64,000 nucleotides of DNA from Polyangiaceae bacterium (lineage in GTDB: Bacteria; Myxococcota_A; Polyangia; Polyangiales; Polyangiaceae): positions 62,001 through 126,000 of the forward strand of contig JADJXL010000024.1 in the NCBI GenBank assembly GCA_016715885.1. The letters run 5' to 3'. This document shows, in pieces, positions 54,126 to 62,422 of the stretch; within the stretch, counting starts at the first letter, position 1; each line of letters begins with the position of its first letter. Made by a program: the position numbers and the translations under genes. The notes under the pieces were generated by a model. The model saw only the letters and a list, made by a program, of their open reading frames with translations. It searched no databases and was not told the origin of the DNA.

Positions 54126-55949
54126 ATGCGTCGATGGTTCATTCCCCTAGCGTTTTGCATGCTGTCGAGCGTTTGGCTTCATGCAGCGTGTTCGGCCACG
54201 GGCAGTTCGAAGTCCCAATATGGCCCCGATGCTGGGCAGGGCGGAGACGGCGGGGGCGTCGATTTTGGCGACGGCGGGTTGTGCTCGGGGCTTCACTGTT
54301 CAGCCGATCTTCATTCGCTCGTCGATTGCAAAGGCAACGTGGTCATGACGTGCCCTGGCGATCAAGGTTGTTCGGGAGAGACGTGCGTGACGGCGTGCAC
54401 GAGCGCCAGCGACAACAAGAGCACGTTTGGTTGTGATTATTATGTGGTGGGGCCGGATATTTTGCAGGACGGCGCAGGGGCGTGCTTTGCCGCATTCGTG
54501 GTCAATACGTGGACGACGCCGGTCAGCGTCTCCGTCGATTACGAGGGCATGCCGCTCGATGCGTCGAAGTTCGCGTACATTCCCAGCGGAAGTGGGCCAT
54601 CGATCACCTACAAACCCTTGCCGAATGGTGAAATCCCGCCTGGCGAAGTTGCGATTCTATTTCTCAATCGTTTCGGACTCAATCCTTTGGGGCTGGTCAC
54701 CGATTGCCCTGCCGGGATCACGCCCGCGATTACGACGAAAGACACGGCTCCGCATGGCACGACGCGCGGGTCGGCATTTCACATCGCGACATCCGCGCCC
54801 GTCGTCGCGTACGATATTTATCCGTACGGAGGTGGCCAGAGCGCGTTCACGAGCGCCACACTGCTATTGCCCACATCGGCCTGGGATACAAATTACATTG
54901 CGGTCGACGCGTTTGGTCCGGGATTCATTGGAGGTCCGTTCGTGTCGATCGTGGCGCAAAAAGATGGCACATCGGTCACGGTCAAACCTTCCTCGGACAT
55001 CGTTGGCAGCGCATCCGTGCCCGGAACACCGAAAGGCGTTCCGGCGACGTACATGCTCAATCGCGGAGAAGTCCTGCAATTCACGCAGCCTGCGCCGCTT
55101 GCGGGCAGCGTCATTCAATCGAATCAACCCGTCGGGGTATGGGGCGGCAAGACGAACCTCGGCATCGACGCATGTTGTGACGACAGCGCTCATCAGCAAA
55201 TTCCGCCCGTGCGCGCCTTGGGCAGCGAATACGCAGCGGTTCGGTATCGCAATCGATACGACGGCATCGAGGAAGAGCCGCCGTGGCGAATCATCGGTGC
55301 GGTCAACGGCACGGCGCTCACGTACGACCCTGCGCCTCCAGCGGGTGCGCCATTGTCTGTCAACCTCGGCCAAGTGATCGATTTTCACGCGACGGGGCAA
55401 TTCGTGGTGCGCAGCCAAGACGCCGAGCATCCGTTTTACATGTCCGCACACATGACGGGCGCGGCGCTCTATGATCCCGAGCAGCAAATGCCGCCAACGG
55501 GTTCGGCCGACGGTCGAGGCGATGCGGAGTTCGTCAACATCGTTCCACCCGCGGAATATTTGGACAAATACGTATTCTTTACGGATCCTACGTATTCCGA
55601 GACGAACCTGGTGCTCGTGCGCGTCAAGGGTCCGGAGGGGTTTGCCGACGTGACGCTCGATTGTTTGGGCATCGTCGAAGGATGGCAACCGCTCGGTGCA
55701 GCGGGCAAGTATCAATATGCGCGTGTGGACCTGGTGCGGCACAATTTCCAGCCACAAGGGAATTGTAACAATGGACGTCACGAAATCAGCAGCAAACAAC
55801 CCTTTGGATTGACCGTTTGGGGCTGGGGGTCGGCCGAGACGGGCGTGCTCGGAAAAGGGTTTTACACGCAATACGTCAGTTATGCTTATCCGGCCGGCGC
55901 CGGTGTTGCCCCCATCAACACCGTCGAAGTGCCCACGGTGCCCAAATGA
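54126..55949 (+). CDS. IgGFc-binding-domain-like lipoprotein
   Basis: 607 residues from ATG 54126, with GGGAGG 5 bases upstream; an in-frame ATG at 54057 lacks a signal. The lipobox is WLHAAC. After an acidic Gly linker and a Cys-rich stretch (CSGLHCSADLHSLVDCKGNVVMTC), the remaining ~500 residues match the feel of IgGFc-binding N-terminal-like domains of myxobacteria: FVVNTWTTPVSVSVDY, TRGSAFHIATSAPVVAYDIYP, TLLLPTSAWDTNYIAV and HEISSKQPFGLTVWGWGS. These are predicted surface adhesion-type domains. It overlaps the next gene as ATGA. Confidence 0.78.
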   Translation: MRRWFIPLAFCMLSSVWLHAACSATGSSKSQYGPDAGQGGDGGGVDFGDGGLCSGLHCSADLHSLVDCKGNVVMTCPGDQGCSGETCVTACTSASDNKSTFGCDYYVVGPDILQDGAGACFAAFVVNTWTTPVSVSVDYEGMPLDASKFAYIPSGSGPSITYKPLPNGEIPPGEVAILFLNRFGLNPLGLVTDCPAGITPAITTKDTAPHGTTRGSAFHIATSAPVVAYDIYPYGGGQSAFTSATLLLPTSAWDTNYIAVDAFGPGFIGGPFVSIVAQKDGTSVTVKPSSDIVGSASVPGTPKGVPATYMLNRGEVLQFTQPAPLAGSVIQSNQPVGVWGGKTNLGIDACCDDSAHQQIPPVRALGSEYAAVRYRNRYDGIEEEPPWRIIGAVNGTALTYDPAPPAGAPLSVNLGQVIDFHATGQFVVRSQDAEHPFYMSAHMTGAALYDPEQQMPPTGSADGRGDAEFVNIVPPAEYLDKYVFFTDPTYSETNLVLVRVKGPEGFADVTLDCLGIVEGWQPLGAAGKYQYARVDLVRHNFQPQGNCNNGRHEISSKQPFGLTVWGWGSAETGVLGKGFYTQYVSYAYPAGAGVAPINTVEVPTVPK

Positions 55950-56506
55950 AAAACTCGCTTTGGTTCTTGTCGTTCACGTTGATGCTCGCGGCCTGTGCAG
56001 CGGGCAGCGAATTCGACGACAATTTGGGCGGAAATGGTGGTGCTCCCGCCGAAACGGGGTCCGGCGGCACCGGTAATACGACGGAAACCGGCTCGAGCAG
56101 CGCGTCTTCCACGTCTGGCGGCGGAAGCACGGGGAGCAGCAGTTCGAGCTCGGCAGCAAGCAGCAGCTCGGGAGGCGGCGGCAGCGGCGGAGGTTCGGCG
56201 CTATGCAATTCGGTCAACTGTGCCAATGGTTGCTGTTTGAACGACCTATGCAATGCGGGCATGTCCAACACGCAATGCGGGACGGCGGGGCAAGCGTGTC
56301 AAGATTGCACAGCGACAGGCGGCTCGTGCTCGAATAAAACGTGCGCGAGTCAGCCGCCATGCGGTTCGGGCTCGTGCACCGGGTGCTGCCAGAATGGCCA
56401 ATGCAAGCTCGGGCTCTCCGATCAGGCGTGTGGAAAGAACGGGCAAGTGTGCATCGATTGTTCGGCGAACGGCCAGGCGTGCCTGGATGGGTTTTGCACG
56501 TTTTGA
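55946..56506 (+). CDS. Cys-rich repeat lipoprotein with Ser/Gly linker
   Basis: 186 residues. ATG 55946 overlaps the upstream TGA as ATGA, so it is translated with the IgGFc-like protein. The signal ends at the lipobox LMLAAC. A Gly/Ser/Thr linker of about 65 residues follows. Then come about 100 residues in two Cys-rich repeats (VNCANGCCLNDLCNAG ... ACQDC, and SCTGCCQNGQCKLG ... VCIDC), each with a CC pair and a trailing CxxC. These should be small disulfide modules on the cell surface. Function unknown. Confidence 0.78.
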   Translation: MKNSLWFLSFTLMLAACAAGSEFDDNLGGNGGAPAETGSGGTGNTTETGSSSASSTSGGGSTGSSSSSSAASSSSGGGGSGGGSALCNSVNCANGCCLNDLCNAGMSNTQCGTAGQACQDCTATGGSCSNKTCASQPPCGSGSCTGCCQNGQCKLGLSDQACGKNGQVCIDCSANGQACLDGFCTF

Positions 56507-56571
56507 GAAACGTTCGCGCGGGGTTGAAGAGATCGTCTCACAACTCGAAACCCCCGTCCTCAATGCACGCA

Positions 56572-56595
56572 CGCGCGGGATTTCAATCCCGCGCG
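56572..56595. terminator. Strong GC hairpin between convergent genes
   Basis: CGCGCGGGATT-TC-AATCCCGCGCG: a perfect 11-base stem with a 2-base loop. It is between the stops of the Cys-rich lipoprotein (+) and the GT-C-like gene (-). No U-tract follows on either strand. It probably ends or protects transcripts; the rest of the 150-base gap shows nothing recognisable. Confidence 0.5.
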
Positions 56596-56656
56596 GGCGT
56601 TCGGTGACACACTACGGCTCGATTTTTGAGACAGCCACTTTAACCCGCCGCGTGGT

Positions 56657-58249
56657 CTAATCCGCCGTTTTCCCAGATGCCGGCGAATTATCTTCGCTAT
56701 CGGCGGGCCTTGATTCTTCAGCGGCAGCGGCAGGTTTTTCCTCATCGGACGAAGACACTTCTTCATCGGCAGATGAAGCTTGCTCGTCGTCATTGGTTTC
56801 CGGCGATGATTCATCGGGGGCCGCGGGCGTTTCAGCCTGTGTCGCGTCCGACCGTTCGTCACGCCGCAGCTTGAGCCCTGCCATGATGATACCCGTGAGC
56901 AGGAGCATCCCGAACACATCGTACGGAATGCGATAACGCGGATCGCCTACGAAAAGCAGGCCCACGGGGAGAATGCAGGCGTGCTGCACCAAAAGCCAAC
57001 GCTCGGGCCGCCTGCGCCGCGCGAGCCACAAGGCGACGGGAACGATGAAGAGCAGCGCATAGCAGTAAACGACATTGGATATGGTGGTCACTCGCCGGAA
57101 TTTGCCCTGATTCGGGGGCCAAGGCTCGGTCGTGGCGAACAAGTCGGCGACGTTGGTATAGATTCGTCTGGCGTGCGACCAACCGTCTTTGCGGATACAT
57201 TTGAATCCGAGGTCGAAGAAGTATTCGTTGTCCCACCCATAACGCTTGTGCACGACCTTCTTGTTGGCGTCCCGCCCCTCGTTGATCATTCGCTGAATGC
57301 GTACGGGCGCGGCAAAACCCATTCCCTGCATATGAACGTGCACGACGTCGCAATGAGCCTGGTAAAAGTTCAGCCCCGCGTTGTTGCTCATGCCCGAAGG
57401 CTTGTTCATGGCGGCGCTGTTGAGACGCATCGTCGCAATGCACGGCAAAAGGAACATCACCGCGAGAGCAATGGCTTCACGAAAGTGGAACCACGGTTCT
57501 TTCGGACGATCGGCACCTTTGCGAAAGAGCGCTCGCACGCGCCCATAAAGGCTGTAAAAACCAATCAGGGGCAGCCCCATGAAGGCCGCTTGAATGACGA
57601 ATTGCGGGCGGATCGACGCCGTGATGCCCGCCAGAAGCCCCGCGAGCGCAAATGCGCCCGTGCGCGCCCAACGCCTGTCCGTCGGAATGTCGCGCGCCCA
57701 GAGCGCCACGAGTAGTGACACGCACATGAAGCAAGCAAATGGGTTTTCACTCGAAAAGAAACCCGCAAAAACGGAAAACGCCCAATGCGTCCAAACGAGC
57801 GTCGTGGCAATGAATGCCGCAAGCGGATGCTTGAAGAGACGATTGGCAATGAGACCGACGGCGACGAGCGTACCGACGGCGAAGACGAACCAAAGGCTTT
57901 GGCCTGCAGCAAGCGCGGCGTCCCGACTCTTCGTCAACGCAAAAAACGGCGCCAAAAGCGCGTGGGTGCCCGGCGGGTAAAACGCATCGAAAGGATTCAG
58001 CTTGATCTTGGGATCCGCCAGCCGGGCCGCGCGCTCGACATAACCTTGCATGTCCGACCAGACGAAGTTCTTCGGCGGATTGGCGGAAAAGATGAACCAC
58101 CCTCGGTGGACGGCACCCGCCACGAGCGTCAGCAAAAACAGCCACTTGCCCACGTCGTCACGGCTGAGAAACGCGCGAATACGGCCAAAGAGCGATGGAG
58201 CGTTGGGCGGAGTAACAGGGTCGGTTGCAGGTAGATCGGAGGAGGTCAT
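56657..58249 (-). CDS. Polytopic GT-C-type glycosyltransferase-like membrane protein
   Basis: 530 residues. After a ~35-residue cytoplasmic start there are about nine to ten membrane spans (for example LFLLTLVAGAVHRGWFIF and CYALLFIVPVALWLA). The first extracytoplasmic loop has VWSDMQGYVERA and DAFYPPGTHALLAPF, the Asp and Pro-rich layout of GT39/ArnT-like enzymes that use polyprenyl-phosphate sugars. The last ~70 residues are an acidic Ser/Glu tail rich in SSADEE/SSSDEE. It is probably a lipid-linked sugar transferase; the acceptor is unknown. Downstream on the minus strand is the GC hairpin. Confidence 0.68.
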   Translation of the reverse strand: MTSSDLPATDPVTPPNAPSLFGRIRAFLSRDDVGKWLFLLTLVAGAVHRGWFIFSANPPKNFVWSDMQGYVERAARLADPKIKLNPFDAFYPPGTHALLAPFFALTKSRDAALAAGQSLWFVFAVGTLVAVGLIANRLFKHPLAAFIATTLVWTHWAFSVFAGFFSSENPFACFMCVSLLVALWARDIPTDRRWARTGAFALAGLLAGITASIRPQFVIQAAFMGLPLIGFYSLYGRVRALFRKGADRPKEPWFHFREAIALAVMFLLPCIATMRLNSAAMNKPSGMSNNAGLNFYQAHCDVVHVHMQGMGFAAPVRIQRMINEGRDANKKVVHKRYGWDNEYFFDLGFKCIRKDGWSHARRIYTNVADLFATTEPWPPNQGKFRRVTTISNVVYCYALLFIVPVALWLARRRRPERWLLVQHACILPVGLLFVGDPRYRIPYDVFGMLLLTGIIMAGLKLRRDERSDATQAETPAAPDESSPETNDDEQASSADEEVSSSDEEKPAAAAEESRPADSEDNSPASGKTAD

Positions 58250-58321
58250 CGGAAAGGTACGGGTCTGTGGTGCGGCGGCAGGCTAGCACGCGATCGGCGA
58301 GATGCCGAGCCAAGATCTGCA

Positions 58322-58453
58322 CGGTCGCTTCGCGCGCGTGAGACGCGCGCTCGCGAGAGTCTTGTTTACGATTGGGGGGGCCGAGGCTCGCCTACCGGTG
58401 TTTTTGCGCTTCGCACAACAACACGGCGAGGCTCGGCCCCCCCATACCCCCCG
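58322..58453. repeat. Dispersed hairpin repeat, copy 2
   Basis: Second copy of the element at 14291-14421. The 20-base stem arms (58373-58392 and 58425-58444) are identical to copy 1, while the loop differs at about four positions and the upstream part at several more. It lies between two minus-strand genes, just after the acyl-CoA ligase stop side of the gap, so it is not limited to convergent junctions. Confidence 0.8.
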
Positions 58454-58480
58454 GGATCGGATTGAAACCGATTGCCAATA

Positions 58481-60025
58481 CTAGCTCACCTGGCGCGTTC
58501 TTCCCGCCCAATACGGTTCCCGCAGCTTGAACTTCTGCAATTTTCCCGTGGCCGTGCGCGGCAAACTCGCCACGATCTCCACGACCGTCGGGCACTTGTA
58601 ATGCGCAAGCTTGCTCCGACAATGTTCGATGACGTCGTGCGGCCCGAGCGAATGCGTCGCGCGCGCAACCACGAACGCCATCACCGTCTCGCCCCATTTT
58701 TCATGCGGAATGCCAATCACCGCAGCTTCGGCCACCGCGGGATGCTGGTACAAACAATCCTCGACCTCAATCGAAGAAACGTTTTCCCCGCCAGAAATGA
58801 TGACGTCCTTTTTGCGATCGGTGATCACTGTATAAGGGCCCTCGAGATGCCCGCCATCACCCGTGTGAAACCAGCCGTCGACGATGGCTTTCGCCGTTTC
58901 TTCGGGCTGATCGTAATAACCATCGAAGACGTGATTCGATCGCGCCAGTATTTCGCCCCCAGGACTGACATCCATTCGTACACCCACGGCAGGCACGCCC
59001 GCGCGCCCGAGCTTTTCGGCCTTGGCGCTCGAATCGAGGCCATCCCATTCCGTTTGCGCTCGATTCACCGTGAGCAGCGGCGATGTCTCCGTCAAACCAT
59101 AAATTTGAATGAATTCCCACCCAAGCTCGGTTTGCACCCGTTCGATGGTTTTCATGGGCGGCGGAGCGCCCGCGACGACGATGCGCATCCGGCCCGCTCC
59201 CGGAATGGGCTTTCCCGCAGCACGTAATGCCGCCGCAGCATCGAGCACCGCTGCCACGACGGCCGGCGCCGAGCAAAAAAGCGTTACCTTTTCCGCTTCG
59301 ATGCGCCGCAGAATCTCCGCTCCGTCGACTTTGCGCAAAACCACCTGCCGAGCACCGAGCGCCGTGAGCGCATACGGCATGCCCCAACCATTGGCGTGAA
59401 ACGTCGGAAGCGTGTGCAAATACACGTCGCGCTCCGATACGCCAACATGAAGCGCAAACGTGACTGCATTGAGCCAGCAACTGCGATGCGAAAGCTTTAC
59501 GCCTTTGGGCCGCGCCGTGGTCCCCGATGTATAATTGATGGAAACCGTGCGCATTTCATCATCGACCGCGTATTTTGGTTTTGCACCTTTGCGCAAAAAC
59601 AGATTCGCATCCGATTCGGCACCGAATACGATGTGGTGTTTGATTGGGATTTCGCGTATGACGGATTCGAGGTCCGGATCGACGAGCGCCACGGTCGAGC
59701 CCGAATGTTCCAGAATGTAACGAATTTCGTCCGCGTTCAGGCGAAAATTGACGGGCACGAGGATGCGGCCAAAAGCGCTCACGCCGAAGAGTGACACGAG
59801 AAAACGAGTCGAATTCGGCGAAATGATCGCTACGCGGGCATTTTCGGGCACGCCGAGATCGTCCAGCGCCGCGGCCAAGCTGCGCGACATCTCCGCGAAT
59901 GCACCGTACGTGATTCGTCCGAAACTCCCTCCAGGCTGATGCGGCTCATCGACGATCGCTTCGCGATCGCCACAAACGAATTCTGCACGGTGGAGAAAAT
60001 CGGCTAACGTGAGGGGCACGAACAT
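58481..60025 (-). CDS. Fatty-acyl-CoA ligase-like AMP-forming enzyme
   Basis: 514 residues; GGAGG lies 7 bases before the ATG at 60025. The ANL-superfamily motifs are complete: NYTSGTTARPKGVKLSHR (about 163-180), IYGLTETSP, GWFHTGDGGHL, DRKKDVIISGGENV and the late PRTATGKLQKFKLRE with the catalytic Lys. It adenylates a carboxylic acid and transfers it to CoA. The motif set is that of medium- to long-chain acyl-CoA synthetases (FadD/AlkK type), but the chain length cannot be read from sequence. No beta-oxidation genes are adjacent. Confidence 0.9.
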   Translation of the reverse strand: MFVPLTLADFLHRAEFVCGDREAIVDEPHQPGGSFGRITYGAFAEMSRSLAAALDDLGVPENARVAIISPNSTRFLVSLFGVSAFGRILVPVNFRLNADEIRYILEHSGSTVALVDPDLESVIREIPIKHHIVFGAESDANLFLRKGAKPKYAVDDEMRTVSINYTSGTTARPKGVKLSHRSCWLNAVTFALHVGVSERDVYLHTLPTFHANGWGMPYALTALGARQVVLRKVDGAEILRRIEAEKVTLFCSAPAVVAAVLDAAAALRAAGKPIPGAGRMRIVVAGAPPPMKTIERVQTELGWEFIQIYGLTETSPLLTVNRAQTEWDGLDSSAKAEKLGRAGVPAVGVRMDVSPGGEILARSNHVFDGYYDQPEETAKAIVDGWFHTGDGGHLEGPYTVITDRKKDVIISGGENVSSIEVEDCLYQHPAVAEAAVIGIPHEKWGETVMAFVVARATHSLGPHDVIEHCRSKLAHYKCPTVVEIVASLPRTATGKLQKFKLREPYWAGRTRQVS

Positions 60026-60082
60026 GAAGACGCCTCCAAAGGCAATGCGCTACGAACCGCGCTCGGTACATTTCGATCGGAC

Positions 60083-61087
60083 TCAGAACTCGATCACGGG
60101 CGATACCGCGTAAAACGACGGCGTGAGTTGATACGGTGCGATGTCGCCCTTGTCGGGCGATCGCTCCGAGAGCCCTACAATGGTCGCCGCTGTGCCTCCG
60201 ACGACGACGGCACCCATTGCAGTCCAAAACCACCACCGTTTGTAGACGGGTGGATCGCCCAAAGTCACCATGACCAATCGTTCTTCGCCGGCCTTGACGA
60301 TGACGCTCGTTGCGTAATCGCTATGGTCGGGATGACGCGCGACGATGTTGTGCGTCCCGGCATCCGCCAATGTTTCGACAGGCGCTTGCCCCAATGCGCG
60401 TCCATCGAGCGATACGGAGACGTTGCTCTTTGGTGCTCGAACGATCAAACGCCCCACTTTTTCTTTGCTCGAAAGCTGCGCGTCGAGCACGTATCCACCA
60501 CCGCCGGGCAAATCGACATTCGCTTGGTATGGATAATACCCCTCGGCCTCGATGAGCACGCTTGCTTTGCCCGCTTTGAGCATCAATGGTTTGTCGAGGG
60601 GCGACTTTCCCGCGACGGCTTCACGCACCAGAATACGCGCGCCTTCGACGTTCACCTTGATCGTGAGCTGGGACGTGCGTTTCTTGATGTTCGCAATGCG
60701 ATTCTGGAGCCCCGGAACCTTGGCCAATAGCTCGGGAGGTGCCGCAGATTGAAACAGTTCCAGCTTTTCGAGCGCTTCGGGGAGCCTATCGAGCGCTTCG
60801 AGCGTGCGCCCGAGGTTGTACAGCAATGCGGGTTCAGGATGCAGCGCATAAGCTTCGTTGTACGCCGTGAGCGCATCGGCATACCGCAATGAATCCATCG
60901 CGCGATCGCCTTCGAGCTTGCGTTCCTTGGCTCGCGTGACGACGGCCGAATCCGGCGCCTCGGGCGGCGCGGCCTGCGGCGACGCTGGGGCCGGCGGCGG
61001 CTCGTCAGCGAAACTCGGCGCAACCCACGAATTGGCCAGGACCAAGAGCAGGGTAACGATTCCAATGCGTCGAGAACGTCCGTTCAT
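60083..61087 (-). CDS. Exported TPR-PEGA protein
   Basis: 334 residues. A Sec signal (IVTLLLVLANSWVAPSFA) precedes a Pro/Ala linker, a TPR-like pair (GDRAMDSLRYADALTAYNEAYAL, LYNLGRTLEAL), and two PEGA-type beta repeats (GARILVREAVAGKSPLDKPL and VSLDGRALGQAPVETLADAG). One membrane span (WWFWTAMGAVVVGGTAATIVG) lies before a short C-terminus. Such proteins accompany Ser/Thr kinases in myxobacteria. It starts 9 bases after the STPK stop, so it is in that operon. Confidence 0.82.
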   Translation of the reverse strand: MNGRSRRIGIVTLLLVLANSWVAPSFADEPPPAPASPQAAPPEAPDSAVVTRAKERKLEGDRAMDSLRYADALTAYNEAYALHPEPALLYNLGRTLEALDRLPEALEKLELFQSAAPPELLAKVPGLQNRIANIKKRTSQLTIKVNVEGARILVREAVAGKSPLDKPLMLKAGKASVLIEAEGYYPYQANVDLPGGGGYVLDAQLSSKEKVGRLIVRAPKSNVSVSLDGRALGQAPVETLADAGTHNIVARHPDHSDYATSVIVKAGEERLVMVTLGDPPVYKRWWFWTAMGAVVVGGTAATIVGLSERSPDKGDIAPYQLTPSFYAVSPVIEF

Positions 61088-61096
61088 TGCACAATC

Positions 61097-62422
61097 TCAG
61101 AGATGGGCCGGATCCTCGGTCGGTTTTGGTGCAGGCGCCGGCGGAGGAGGCGGTGGTTTGTCAGCCGTTTTCACTGGAGGTTTGCTCGGAATTTCGGGAG
61201 ACGGCGCGGTCTTCACGGCGGGCGCGGTAGGTTTCGGCGTATTCGGTGGGGCCACTTCGGCGCTTGGAGCGGGCGCTGGCGCGGCCGAGGGCAATGGTGT
61301 CGATAACGCCGCGGCGGGCGTGACCGTAATGGTTGGCTGCGAAGAATCCGCCGCTATCGGTAGTGCAGACTGCGGCGGCGCTGGATCCGGCGAGCGAACC
61401 TTGGCCGCCAAGAGAGCAAGCCCGATTGCGACGATCCCTGTGGCCACGGCGGCGGAGATCACGGCCAGGCGCATCGTCGGGTTATGGCTCCCCGTGCGAA
61501 GGACAGGCGTCGCGACCTGCGCGAGCGTCGCGGCAGAAACGTTTTTCGAGCTGAATGGAGAAATGGCAGAGACGAACGCACCAATGTCCTGAAATCGATC
61601 CTCGGGGCGCTTTTCGAGCGCTTTCTTGACGGCTGCCGCGAGCTTCGGCGGCACGTCGGCGCGAATGTTACGCAAATCCTCGGGCGTGTCGGCGATGATC
61701 GCCGCAAGCGTTGCCGTCGACGTGTCCGCTCCAAAAGGCGCGCGGCCACTCAAGAGCTCGAACAGTACGACCCCCAATGCCCAGATGTCGGAACGACCGT
61801 CGACATGTTTGGCAGAACGAACCTGCTCGGGCGACATGTATTGAGGCGTTCCAAACGTCGTCGCCGTTTGTGTTTGATTGGTTTGATTGGTGGGGTCGAT
61901 GAGCTTCGATATCCCGAAATCGAGCACTTTGAGGACGCGCCGAGTGCCTTCTTGGCACAAATACAAATTGCTCGGCTTGATGTCCCGATGTATGACCCCC
62001 ATTTGATGCGCTTGCCCAATCGCTTCGCACGCTTGGAGAATGAATTCGACGGCTTCGGGATAGGGCAATGGGCCTCGCGCCACGAGCTCTTGCCCGAGAT
62101 CCCAGCCTTGAAGCAGCTCCATGACCATCATGGGGCTACCATCCGGAAGGTTATCGACGTCGTACACGCGCACGACGTGGGGCCCTTGAATGCGAGCGGC
62201 CGCGCGTGCTTCGCGCTCGAATCGCGCCACGATGTCGGGCATGTTTCGCGCTTCGGGCAGCAATAGCTTGATGGCGACCGATTGTTCCGTGCGCTGATTG
62301 CGCGCCTGAAGCACGACACCCATCCCGCCTTGACCAAGCACGCCGAGAACCTCGTACTTGCCAGCGAGAATGGTTCCCGGAGTAGGCACGCCTCCGGAGG
62401 TATTCACCGGGGAATCGTTCAC
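61097..62422 (-). CDS. Transmembrane Ser/Thr protein kinase
   Basis: 441 residues; GTG start at 62422, overlapping the upstream stop as GTGA. Kinase domain about 23-290: P-loop GQGGMG, Lys52, HRDIKPSNLYL (Asp147), DFG at 168-170, TPQYMSPEQV. An asparagine/threonine stretch (NQTNQTQTAT) sits in the activation segment. One membrane span (about 319-342) is followed by a ~100-residue Pro/Ala tail, presumably outside. All catalytic residues are present, so it should be active. The flanking lipoprotein and PEGA protein are candidate partners or substrates. Confidence 0.9.
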   Translation of the reverse strand: MNDSPVNTSGGVPTPGTILAGKYEVLGVLGQGGMGVVLQARNQRTEQSVAIKLLLPEARNMPDIVARFEREARAAARIQGPHVVRVYDVDNLPDGSPMMVMELLQGWDLGQELVARGPLPYPEAVEFILQACEAIGQAHQMGVIHRDIKPSNLYLCQEGTRRVLKVLDFGISKLIDPTNQTNQTQTATTFGTPQYMSPEQVRSAKHVDGRSDIWALGVVLFELLSGRAPFGADTSTATLAAIIADTPEDLRNIRADVPPKLAAAVKKALEKRPEDRFQDIGAFVSAISPFSSKNVSAATLAQVATPVLRTGSHNPTMRLAVISAAVATGIVAIGLALLAAKVRSPDPAPPQSALPIAADSSQPTITVTPAAALSTPLPSAAPAPAPSAEVAPPNTPKPTAPAVKTAPSPEIPSKPPVKTADKPPPPPPAPAPKPTEDPAHL

